The position numbers and the translations under genes were made by a program. This document shows positions 1 to 6,816 of a DNA stretch of 12,347 nucleotides, piece after piece (the first letter of the stretch is position 1; each line of letters starts with the position of its first letter). The stretch is from Phycisphaerales bacterium UBA2402. Its GTDB lineage: Bacteria > Planctomycetota > Phycisphaerae > Phycisphaerales > UBA1924. The notes below the pieces were generated by a model. It made no database searches. It saw only the letters and a list, made by a program, of their open reading frames with translations, and had not been told where the DNA came from. The stretch spans positions 1 through 12,347 of the forward strand of contig DDSA01000016.1 in assembly GCA_002343715.1 (NCBI GenBank). The letters run 5' to 3'.

Positions 1-2673
1 GATGCGGCGGAGGCTGAGCGGGCGGCGCGGTACGGGCGCAAGGCCCTCGACCGCGAGGCCGCCGAGGTGGCCCTCACGCCCGAAGGTGCCCGAAACCATC
101 AACTGAATAAGTCGGCCTTCAAAATGGGCACCCTCGTCGGCGGCGGCGTGCTGGACGAGGCGGAGGCCCGTTCGGCCTTGCTCGCTGCGGCGCTACAGAG
201 CGGCCTGTCCCAAACAGAGGCCCATGCCACGATCACCTCGGGCCTGACCGCCGGGAAGGCGAAGCCGCGCGTCGTGCCGGAGTTGCCCGCCAGCCTGACG
301 GAGGAGGAGTTCTTGGCGCGGTTGCAAGAGGAGTCCCAGTTCGGGCTGGATACGGTCCCCACGGGCTCGATTGCCGCTCCCCTGCCCGCCCCGAAGCCGG
401 AAACGGCTCCCGCTCCCGCACCTCAGACAGGGGATTGTGGTGGTGGGGGTGGGGGCGGCACTCCCAAGAACGCGGTGTCGGCGGAGGGAGAGGACGACGG
501 CGAGCCACACGAGCCGAAGTACTCGTTCGTCCCGTTCCCCGTCGACCTCCTCCCCGGCGTCTTCGGCAGGATTGTCAAGCTCGGGGCGCGCGTCAATACG
601 TGCGATCCCACCATGATCGCGGTCCCGATGCTGCCGCTGGTGGCCGGCGCGGTTGGCAGCGCGTACGGGATTCGACTTCATCACAGTTGGACGGAGCCCT
701 GTGTTGTGTGGTCGGGCCTCATCGCCGAGAGCGGGAGCGCGAAGGGCCCGTGCCTCGACCTCGCCGCTGCGCCGAGTAGATTGCGGGAACGAGCGCTCGA
801 TAGCTCAAACGACGCGGCGGAAGAGGCATTCAAGCGGCGCCTCGCGGATTACAAGCGGGCGAGCAAGAAGGCCCAGACCGAGCCTCCGCCCGAGCCCCCC
901 GCGCGATTGGCCTACGTGCTGGCGGACGCCACGTCGGAAGGGATGTCGCTCGCCATGCGGGACAACCCGCGGGGGCTGGTCGGGGTCTACGACGAACTCT
1001 CGCTCTTCTTCGGCATGTTTGGCCGCTACGGCGACGGGCAACTGCGCGGCTCGGTCGATGCGACGCGGTGGATCGCGACGCACGACGGGCGGGACTTTCC
1101 GGTGACCCGAGCGGGTAAGGGCGCGTCGTACCTCGTTCGGCTGCCCCGCGTCTCGATCTGCGGAGGCGTGCAACCGTCGGTGTTCAGAGCCGCCGTCGAG
1201 GGGCTGAACGTCGAGAACGGGCTGGCCAGCCGGTTCTTGCTCGCGGGGCCGCCGCACTGTGAGTACGTCTACACCAACAAGGGCGTGCCAGAGCGTGTCC
1301 AAAATGGATACGCGAGGGCGTTTGATCGGCTCTTCGCGCTGCCGACCTATTCGACCGGCGAGTGCCTTTGCGTGGTGAGCGCCGAGGCCGAGACGCTCTT
1401 CGCGGCTTGGGTGAGTGAGCTGAACGGGCTCATGCGCGGCCGGTCGGGTGGCGCTCGCTACGCCCTAGCCAAACTCCGAGGCGGGGCGGCGAAGCTGGCG
1501 CTCGTGCACCACTTCATGCGCTACGCCTCCGAGGACAACGCCCCGCCCAACCTGGGGCGCCTCGACGCCGCTTCCATGCTCGCCGGAATCACCCTGGCGC
1601 GGTGGTTCGCGATGGAAGCGATCCGTCTGTACGCGCAGTACTTCGGTGAGAAGGCGGAGGACCGCCTCCGGCGGCGATTGGTCCTGTGGATCGAAGGCCG
1701 CGGCGGGAGTGCCACCGTGCGGGACCTCACCCACGGCCTGAACCGGTTGAAGGGCAAGCCGCACCAGGCGAAGGAGGAACTGGACCAGCTCCAATCGCTC
1801 GGAACTGGCAAGTGGCGCTTCGGCGATCATGACGGCGGGCCCGGTGCCCCTGCCGATCGTTTCTACCTCAACCCACCCACCCCCACCTCCACAATTACGG
1901 AATTGCAGGCGGAAGACGGCAATTGTGGAGGTGGGGGTGCCTCCGCTGCCACTCCGGCGGAGCCGCCGAGCCCGCCCGCGCCGGAGGACGAGGGCGGCAT
2001 TTCACTAGACATGCTCGCCGAGGACGGGCGGGACGGTCAGGACGATCCGGCGCAGCCATTGTCTGGCACTCCATCCCCGCCAGCCCCTGCCCCGCCCCGC
2101 GACCCACGCGCTTGTTACGGCTGCTCCCGCATCGATCGCCGCTGGCGCCTCCCCGGCCAGGCCCAATGGACATGCGGCCATTGCCACCCGCCGGTGAACC
2201 GGGGCGTGGAGTGGGAGCAAAACGAGGGGGCTGATCGTGCATTAGTCGCCTCATGTGCACGGAGTGGCGTCAGAGCCCGTCGCTGGGTATCAGCTGGTCA
2301 CACGATGCGGCGTGGCGACCCCGGAATCGGCTGCGGCGTTCAGCGAGCGCGGCGCCCGGCTCGCCGAGTGGCTATTCGACGAATGGGAACGCGAGCGCGC
2401 CGAACGCGAGCGGGCTGCTCAGCCCACCCCGGAACACCCCGCATCACCAATCACCTCCCCCACTCCTTGACTCCGGCTCGCACGCCGCCACTCCTCCTGG
2501 GGCGTCCGGACTGGCCGGAACCCGAATCCCTCTCTAACCGTCATGATCGCCTCCGATCTCAAACCCGCCGCGGCTTACCTCCGACGATCGACCGATCGCC
2601 AAGAGCGGTCGCTCGCCGACCAGCGGAAGGAGATCGAGCATTGGGCTGGGCAGAACGGCTACCGCTTGGTTGA
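1..2673 (+). CDS. Primase/DUF3987-type replication ATPase, 5' partial, 3' end doubtful
   Basis: The frame is open from base 1, so the N-terminus lies outside the window; the GTG at 67 is internal. The first ~90 residues (motif TPEGARNHQLNKSAF) look like the helical region after a bifunctional primase/polymerase domain in mobile-element primases. A low-complexity Gly/Pro/Glu linker (about 370-510) leads to a DUF3987-like core (about 520-1650). The core has a P-loop-like ESGSAKGP (730-750), a Walker-B-like LVGVYDEL (about 976-999) and the family-style HDGRDFPVTR. A second Gly/Pro linker follows, then a CxxC-16-CxxC zinc knuckle (Cys codons at 2113, 2122, 2173, 2182). After about 2230 the translation turns Arg-rich with poor codon bias and overlaps two other genes, so the true end is probably near 2245 (see the G5 finding). 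The likely role is replication or maintenance of the element. Family assignment is by motif recognition only. Confidence 0.75.
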   Translation, partial: DAAEAERAARYGRKALDREAAEVALTPEGARNHQLNKSAFKMGTLVGGGVLDEAEARSALLAAALQSGLSQTEAHATITSGLTAGKAKPRVVPELPASLTEEEFLARLQEESQFGLDTVPTGSIAAPLPAPKPETAPAPAPQTGDCGGGGGGGTPKNAVSAEGEDDGEPHEPKYSFVPFPVDLLPGVFGRIVKLGARVNTCDPTMIAVPMLPLVAGAVGSAYGIRLHHSWTEPCVVWSGLIAESGSAKGPCLDLAAAPSRLRERALDSSNDAAEEAFKRRLADYKRASKKAQTEPPPEPPARLAYVLADATSEGMSLAMRDNPRGLVGVYDELSLFFGMFGRYGDGQLRGSVDATRWIATHDGRDFPVTRAGKGASYLVRLPRVSICGGVQPSVFRAAVEGLNVENGLASRFLLAGPPHCEYVYTNKGVPERVQNGYARAFDRLFALPTYSTGECLCVVSAEAETLFAAWVSELNGLMRGRSGGARYALAKLRGGAAKLALVHHFMRYASEDNAPPNLGRLDAASMLAGITLARWFAMEAIRLYAQYFGEKAEDRLRRRLVLWIEGRGGSATVRDLTHGLNRLKGKPHQAKEELDQLQSLGTGKWRFGDHDGGPGAPADRFYLNPPTPTSTITELQAEDGNCGGGGASAATPAEPPSPPAPEDEGGISLDMLAEDGRDGQDDPAQPLSGTPSPPAPAPPRDPRACYGCSRIDRRWRLPGQAQWTCGHCHPPVNRGVEWEQNEGADRALVASCARSGVRARRWVSAGHTMRRGDPGIGCGVQRARRPARRVAIRRMGTRARRTRAGCSAHPGTPRITNHLPHSLTPARTPPLLLGRPDWPEPESLSNRHDRLRSQTRRGLPPTIDRSPRAVARRPAEGDRALGWAERLPLG
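434..451 (+). repeat. Third copy of the G-rich repeat arm
   Basis: ATTGTGGTGGTGGGGGTG matches 1922-1939 at 17 of 18 positions in direct orientation. It encodes a DCGGGG segment in the linker before the DUF3987 core, mirroring the NCGGGG after it. Further G runs follow to about 456, making the stretch G-quadruplex-prone. Confidence 0.7.
1878..1939. repeat. 19-bp perfect inverted repeat inside the primase-like gene
   Basis: The left arm CACCCCCACCTCCACAATT (1878-1896) and right arm AATTGTGGAGGTGGGGGTG (1921-1939) are exact reverse complements with a 24-nt spacer. They lie in the Pro/Gly-rich linker after the DUF3987 core, encoding PTPTSTI on one side and NCGGGG on the other. There is no T tract, so a terminator is unlikely. 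The strand asymmetry (C-rich arm, G-rich arm) would allow a long hairpin in mRNA or single-stranded DNA. Confidence 0.85.
2255..2470 (+). CDS. Small hypothetical protein between primase-like gene and recombinase
   Basis: A 71-residue frame starts with GTG at 2255 and stops with TGA at 2468-2470. I do not recognise a family. The product has a short globular start, then an amphipathic, strongly charged helix (LAEWLFDEWERERAERERA, about residues 36-54) and a Pro/Thr-rich tail. Codon use in this frame (GC-rich third positions, Glu/Arg/Ala-rich helix) looks more natural than the Arg-rich reading of the same bases as the end of the upstream frame. It is preceded by an in-frame TAG (2243-2245), which may be the original stop of the upstream gene, and ends 72 nt before the recombinase start. 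No clear Shine-Dalgarno site is seen. It could be a small DNA-binding or recombination-accessory protein, or an unexpressed remnant. Confidence 0.45.
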   Translation: MHGVASEPVAGYQLVTRCGVATPESAAAFSERGARLAEWLFDEWERERAERERAAQPTPEHPASPITSPTP

Positions 2674-4363
2674 GGAGTACATCGACGACGCCGTTTCGGG
2701 CACCTCGGCCAAAGCCCGCGCCGGGTTCCAACGGATGATCGCGGACGCCCAGACGGGCAAGTTCACCGCCATCCTGGTGTGGAGTTCGGACCGATTCAGC
2801 CGCTCCGACGTTACGGAAACCGAGCACTACCGATACCTCCTCCGCCAAGCGGGGGTCACGCTGCTGTCGGTCACGGAAGACTACCTCGCGCGCGAGGGCA
2901 TCGATGGAGACGTTCTGAGAACCGTCCGGCAGTTCCAGAACCGCCAGTACTCGATCAGCCTGTCGCAGAACACGCTCCGCGGACAGATCTCGGGGGTGCT
3001 CGGTGCGTCCGACCCGGGTCGCATGACGCCGTACGGCTACGACCGTGAGATCGTCGCGCCCGACGGCGCGGTGCACTACCGGGTGCGCTTCCTTGAGAGC
3101 GGTGACCGTGAGGTTCGGAACCGCGACGGCGGCCTCCAGAACGTGTACCGCCAGGGTCAGATGCTGCGCAAACCCGGCAAGGAATGCACGGCGCGTCTCG
3201 TGCTGAGCGATCCGGCCCGCGTACAGGTCGTCAAGGACATCTTCCAAATGTGCTTGGACGGCCGGGGCTTCAAGGGCATCGCCAACGAGTTGAACCGCCG
3301 CTGTGTCTTCAGCCCGAAGGGGAAACTGTGGCAGCACACCACGATCAAGACCCTCATTGAGAACCCCGTCTACCGGGGCGACATCGTCTGGAACCGTCGG
3401 ACGGAGTCCAAGTTTTACGAGGTCCGTCAGGGCCGGGCCGACAAAATGAAGGCGACTGTAAAGTCCGGCCGTGTCGAGCGGGTCTCCCGCGACGACTGGA
3501 TCGTCGTCCAGGACGCCGTCCCCGCCCTTGTGGATCGCGCGACATGGGAACGCGCCCAGCAGGCGGCGTTGGCCCGCTCCGAGTGCAAGGGCGGCCACGG
3601 CCGCCAGGAAGGGCGGTGGCTGCTGAGCGGAGTGCTCCGATGCGGCTGTTGCGGCCAACGGTACTGGGGGACCAGCAAGCGGAAAGGACGGATCGCGGGT
3701 CGGCGGGATGTCGTCACAAACTACTACGTGTGCGCCGGGCGAATCCGGTCCGGCAAGACCGCCTGCCCGGCATCGGTCCATGTCAGAGCCGACGAACTTG
3801 AAGCGTGGGTGCTCGGCAAACTCCAGGACGCCGTGGCCGCGGACGCCGACGGGATAGAGGCTGCGGTCGATCGGTTTGTGGAGATGGCGCAAGGCCGCCG
3901 AGACCGCGGGCCGGATTCCCGCGTCCTGGAGCGAGAGATCGCTGAGATCGACGGGAAGTTGGGAGCGCTGATCTCGGGGCTGGACCCGGCGAACCTCGCG
4001 CTCATCAACAACCAACTGACACAACTCAGGCACCGGCGGGAGGCGCTTCAGCGCGAGTTGCGAATGTCGAAGGGGTCGGCCACACGCGATGACGAAGCCG
4101 CTCTCCGGCGGTGGGCTCGGGAGCGGATCTTGCGTTTGAAGGAAATGGCAATGGGGAGGCGGGACGAGAAGGCCCGGCAGGCGCTGGCGTCCTTCGTGGA
4201 CGAGGTGGTTGTCGACCCGGCGACCAAGACGGGCTACCTCACCTTGAACGCGGGCGTACCCGCGGCGGCAAGGATTCCCAACCACGGCCCGCACCCGGCC
4301 GCCCAAAAACGCCGCGACCCGCCGGTCGGCGGGTCGCAGTGTACTGAAATAGAGGATGGATAG
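2543..4363 (+). CDS. Large serine recombinase (site-specific integrase/resolvase family)
   Basis: This 606-residue protein would integrate or excise DNA through a covalent 5'-phosphoserine intermediate. Residues 9-150 form the resolvase catalytic domain. The YLRRS motif holds the probable nucleophile Ser16 and Arg14, and the DRFSR motif (Asp83, Arg84, Arg87) supplies the usual active-site arginines. The recombinase domain (about 160-300) begins with TPYGYDR and includes the GIANELNRR helix and the TLIENPVYRG turn. A zinc ribbon follows, with C367xxC370 and C397...C408. Next is a charged coiled-coil region (about 455-530, including LEREIAEIDGKL) and a short tail. The length suits large serine integrases, and no catalytic motif is missing. 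No Shine-Dalgarno site precedes the ATG. The gene overlaps the doubtful 3' end of the primase-like frame, as is common in compact mobile elements. Integrase versus transposase of an IS607- or TndX-like element cannot be decided without att sites. Confidence 0.93.
   Translation: MIASDLKPAAAYLRRSTDRQERSLADQRKEIEHWAGQNGYRLVEEYIDDAVSGTSAKARAGFQRMIADAQTGKFTAILVWSSDRFSRSDVTETEHYRYLLRQAGVTLLSVTEDYLAREGIDGDVLRTVRQFQNRQYSISLSQNTLRGQISGVLGASDPGRMTPYGYDREIVAPDGAVHYRVRFLESGDREVRNRDGGLQNVYRQGQMLRKPGKECTARLVLSDPARVQVVKDIFQMCLDGRGFKGIANELNRRCVFSPKGKLWQHTTIKTLIENPVYRGDIVWNRRTESKFYEVRQGRADKMKATVKSGRVERVSRDDWIVVQDAVPALVDRATWERAQQAALARSECKGGHGRQEGRWLLSGVLRCGCCGQRYWGTSKRKGRIAGRRDVVTNYYVCAGRIRSGKTACPASVHVRADELEAWVLGKLQDAVAADADGIEAAVDRFVEMAQGRRDRGPDSRVLEREIAEIDGKLGALISGLDPANLALINNQLTQLRHRREALQRELRMSKGSATRDDEAALRRWARERILRLKEMAMGRRDEKARQALASFVDEVVVDPATKTGYLTLNAGVPAAARIPNHGPHPAAQKRRDPPVGGSQCTEIEDG
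4314..4337. repeat. Hairpin at the 3' end of the recombinase gene
   Basis: A perfect 10-bp GC stem, GCGACCCGCC (4314-4323) and GGCGGGTCGC (4328-4337), has a 4-nt loop (GGTC). It ends 26 nt before the recombinase stop. No T run follows, so it is not a standard intrinsic terminator. It could limit 3' mRNA decay, act in attenuation, or be part of a recombination site. Confidence 0.6.
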
Positions 4364-4436
4364 CGGGTGTCGAACGGGGCTCCGCCGCTCACGCCCATCG
4401 CCGCCAGGATCGGAGGAACTGGAGCGTCTCACCCGT

Positions 4437-4456
4437 TGCGGTCATGCGACCGCATG
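4437..4456. repeat. Overlapping palindromes downstream of the recombinase
   Basis: TGCGGTC (4437-4443) and GACCGCA (4448-4454) pair around ATGC. A second palindrome, CATGCG-AC-CGCATG (4443-4456), overlaps it. It lies in the 255-nt gap between the recombinase and the Cys/His-rich gene (4364-4618), where I see no gene on either strand. It is a candidate att site or operator; nothing in the sequence alone decides between them. Confidence 0.5.
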
Positions 4457-4531
4457 CGCTGAGTTGAGCGTCCGTATCCGCAACTCTGACGAACCAATGC
4501 TCCAACCCCAATAGCAAATATATACCAAACA

Positions 4532-4543
4532 GATCGGATCGCG
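4532..4543 (+). promoter_or_regulatory. Copy 1 of a 12-bp repeat placed 75 nt before a start codon
   Basis: GATCGGATCGCG (4532-4543) recurs at 5209-5220. In both places exactly 75 nt separate its last base from the ATG (4619 and 5296). The core GATC-G-GATC is near-palindromic. It may be a shared operator or promoter element; chance recurrence of a 12-mer is possible. Confidence 0.3.
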
Positions 4544-4618
4544 CGACTCGGCCAGGATCCGGAACGAACCCAAACAGGACTGGAGCGGTATACACTGCCG
4601 AACCGATAGCACTATCAG

Positions 4619-5083
4619 ATGCCCTCCGCGATCGTCAAACTCGTTGCCATCCTCCTGCTCGTGGTGCAGGGGGTGATCGCGTTGGCTCCCGGGCGGGTGC
4701 TGTGCATCCCCATTCAAGACTGCGGAAAGCACGAATCGGAAGTTCCCGCAGCGTGTGACCACTGCGAATCCCACGGGAGTTCGGCAGTGGGCGGTGGCCC
4801 AGGCGGTTCGAGCCACGAGCATGGTCCATTCAGCACAGTGTTCCACCCGCAAGACGATTGCGGCTGCCATCTGCATGTGCCGGTTCCGGACGATGAACAG
4901 GTTCCCAGCAATCCAAAGGGCGACGGCCCCGACTCTCGAACTTTCTTTATCCCCTTCGTGGTCGCCGTGGTCTTGGCTTGGGATTTCGATCCCCCCGTAG
5001 CGGTTTCGGCGCGAGTCCAACCGCCCGATTTCAGCACCTCTGATCAGGTGCTCGCGCTGAAGACCACCCGCCTCCTTATCTAG
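4619..5083 (+). CDS. Cys/His-rich exported or membrane-anchored protein upstream of the efflux operon
   Basis: This 154-residue protein belongs to no family I can name. It starts with a hydrophobic segment (residues 4-22, one Lys before it), which is a signal peptide or membrane anchor. A polar region dense in possible metal ligands follows: C29, C35, H38, C46, H48, C49, H52, H66, H68, H76, C81, C83, H84, H86. A second short hydrophobic stretch (about 109-120) could cross the membrane. An in-frame TAG at 4607-4609 makes the ATG at 4619 the only good start. There is no Shine-Dalgarno site; a 5-bp inverted repeat (GATAG-CA-CTATC, 4605-4616) lies where one would be. It lies 212 nt before the outer-membrane factor gene of the pump, so a role in metal sensing, binding or delivery is plausible but inferred. 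Confidence 0.75.
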   Translation: MPSAIVKLVAILLLVVQGVIALAPGRVLCIPIQDCGKHESEVPAACDHCESHGSSAVGGGPGGSSHEHGPFSTVFHPQDDCGCHLHVPVPDDEQVPSNPKGDGPDSRTFFIPFVVAVVLAWDFDPPVAVSARVQPPDFSTSDQVLALKTTRLLI

Positions 5084-5109
5084 CGCCGGCGTTTCCGCCC
5101 GCCGCCTTG

Positions 5110-5123
5110 GGGACAGTTGTCCC
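5110..5123. promoter_or_regulatory. Short perfect palindromic pair upstream of the efflux operon
   Basis: GGGACA (5110-5115) and TGTCCC (5118-5123) are separated by two bases, 172 nt before the outer-membrane factor start and 26 nt after the preceding stop. The size suits a dimeric repressor half-site pair, but no regulator gene or second copy is visible in the window. It could equally be a minor hairpin. Confidence 0.25.
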
Positions 5124-5208
5124 GAGCGCCGGGTGATGTCGTTTTCGCCTGCTGCGAGCCGCCCGGCTTGTGCAGCGGGTTCTTGGCGTTGATTCCAATC
5201 ACAACAAG

Positions 5209-5220
5209 GATCGGATCGCG
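5209..5220 (+). promoter_or_regulatory. Copy 2 of the 12-bp repeat, before the efflux operon
   Basis: This is the same GATCGGATCGCG word as at 4532-4543, here in the 212-nt gap (5084-5295) before the outer-membrane factor gene. The gap also holds a small palindrome GGGACA-GT-TGTCCC (5110-5123). I see no coding sequence in it and no convincing -35/-10 pair. Confidence 0.3.
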
Positions 5221-5295
5221 TTCCGCGTCGTTCGCCGCGACCCGGCGTTGCAACCCCGACATCGCGACTGATCGCTCACTCGTTCGGAGATCCAC

Positions 5296-6792
5296 ATGCA
5301 TCGATCTTTCGACAATATCGCCCAAGGTCAGTCGCGACTGCGGCTCAGGGGCCTCTCAGTAGCCCTGCTGACTGCCTTGGTGGCTGGCGGCTGTCAGTCC
5401 TACGAGCGCCGCCCGTTGGACATGGCTGGCCACCAAGCCGCGTTCCTCGCGCGTACGCCCGAAAGCCCCGAGGTAAGGGCGTTCGCGGAAGGCCTCGCAG
5501 CACGTTCGCCGGGCTCCAACGGGTTCAATTCTACAGACGGCATCACATGCGCCGAAGCGGAGGTTCTCGCGCTGGTATTCAACGCGGACCTGCGGCTCGC
5601 CCGGCTGCGAGCGGGCGTCACGCGAGCCACGGCGGAAAACGCCGGCCTCTGGGAAGACCCGACGATCGGTGTTGACCTCACGCGCATTATCGAGAGCACG
5701 CCCGAGCCGTGGAAAGTGTTCACCAGCGTGGGCATCACGATCCCAATCTCGGGACGCCTTGAAATTGAGAAGCAACGTGCAGGCGTCGAACACGCCGCCG
5801 AATTGGCGCGAGTCGCTCAGAGTGAGTGGTCAGTACGGATGTCGGTGCGCCGCGCGTGGACCGAGTGGTCGGCGCTCGATGCACAACTCGCGGCAACCCG
5901 CGAGTTCCTGGGCCGCGTGGACCAGATCCTCACGGTCGTCGACAAGATGGAACAGGCGGGCGAGATGGCGAGAACTGAGGCAAGGCTCTTTCGCATCGAG
6001 AGAGCGACGAAGGCCGCGGAACTCGCGGTGCTTGAGTCGCGGGCTCAAGAAGCCAATTTGCGCCTCCGACAACTGATGGGGATGTCGCCGGATTCTCCGC
6101 TCCAGTTGCAGGCCAGCGGCGTCGGCCCGGCGCGGGCGAGCGAGTCTCGAAGCGTCGACGCCTCGGAACTAGAGCGTCGGAGCCCGGCGATGCTTGTCGT
6201 GGCGGCGGAGTACGAAGCCGCCGAGAAGTCGCTCGAACTCGAGGTCCGTAAGCAGTACCCCGACTTGCACATCGGGCCTGGCTATGGCAATGAGGATGGC
6301 CAGAACCAAGTGCTCCTGGGACTGTCCGTGCCGATCCCGATTCTGAACGCCAATCGGCAGGGGATCGCCGAGGCACGAGCCCGTAGGGAACTGGCGCAAG
6401 CCGGAGCGGAGACAACGCTCGAGCAGACTATTGCCGCCATGCGGGCAGCGGAGATCAGGCTCGCAGCGGCGACACGGCGGCGTCACACCCTCGAAACGGA
6501 AGTCGTCCCCTTGGTCGATGCTCAGTACAGCGACGCGAGGCAAGTGGCCAGGCTCGGCGAGGTGAACACCCTCGTGCTTCTAGAGAGCCTGACACGCCAG
6601 CAAGAGGCCAAGGTCGGACTCGTCGAGGCGGTACGCGACGAGGCGATCGGAGCCATCGACGTTGACGAACTCCTGGGGCCACCCCTGTTGCCGCCTGTCC
6701 TTCCGAGCAGTACGCCTCAGCCCTCTTCGACAACTCCCGCTTCCAAACTCAAAACATCGACCATCCCTGCCACTGGCGGCGAAAGCCGCTGA
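5296..6792 (+). CDS. Outer-membrane efflux factor (TolC/CzcC/CusC-like lipoprotein)
   Basis: This 498-residue protein is the outer-membrane channel of the tripartite metal pump encoded by the next two genes. A basic, hydrophobic signal region ends in a lipobox (VAGGC), so Cys33 is the likely lipidated residue. The rest is the duplicated helical outer-membrane efflux fold. The first repeat (about 75-265) includes NADLRLARLRAGVTRATAE and a strand segment ending IPISGRLE. The second (about 285-470) has a matching VPIPILNANRQG turn. This pairing of repeated (V/I)PI turns is typical of the CzcC/CusC branch. The C-terminal ~35 residues are a Pro/Ser/Thr-rich low-complexity tail. The ATG at 5296 has a good ribosome-binding site (GGAGA, 5286-5290). 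Only 24 nt separate its stop from the adaptor gene, indicating an operon. Confidence 0.9.
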   Translation: MHRSFDNIAQGQSRLRLRGLSVALLTALVAGGCQSYERRPLDMAGHQAAFLARTPESPEVRAFAEGLAARSPGSNGFNSTDGITCAEAEVLALVFNADLRLARLRAGVTRATAENAGLWEDPTIGVDLTRIIESTPEPWKVFTSVGITIPISGRLEIEKQRAGVEHAAELARVAQSEWSVRMSVRRAWTEWSALDAQLAATREFLGRVDQILTVVDKMEQAGEMARTEARLFRIERATKAAELAVLESRAQEANLRLRQLMGMSPDSPLQLQASGVGPARASESRSVDASELERRSPAMLVVAAEYEAAEKSLELEVRKQYPDLHIGPGYGNEDGQNQVLLGLSVPIPILNANRQGIAEARARRELAQAGAETTLEQTIAAMRAAEIRLAAATRRRHTLETEVVPLVDAQYSDARQVARLGEVNTLVLLESLTRQQEAKVGLVEAVRDEAIGAIDVDELLGPPLLPPVLPSSTPQPSSTTPASKLKTSTIPATGGESR

Positions 6793-6816
6793 TCGGCCTC
6801 TTGCAAGGAACTCTCC

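Noticed and set aside
1878..1939. The 19-bp inverted repeat as an intrinsic terminator or as IS ends
   Set aside because: It lies inside an open coding frame without a T tract, and the 24-nt spacer cannot hold a transposase. It is kept as a repeat only.
2534..4432. A 632-codon open frame on the minus strand
   Set aside because: It is antisense to the recombinase, whose motifs are unmistakable; the minus-strand product is Arg/Val/Leu-rich with no recognisable domain, a typical shadow in GC-rich DNA.
4566..4594. A possible -35/-10 promoter with TATACA at 4589-4594
   Set aside because: The matching -35 position is GAACCC, a poor fit, and planctomycete promoter rules are not known well enough to call it.
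5033..5052. Inverted repeat AGCACCT / AGGTGCT near the end of the Cys/His-rich gene
   Set aside because: It has a 7-bp stem inside coding sequence with no T tract; such stems are expected by chance in GC-rich DNA.
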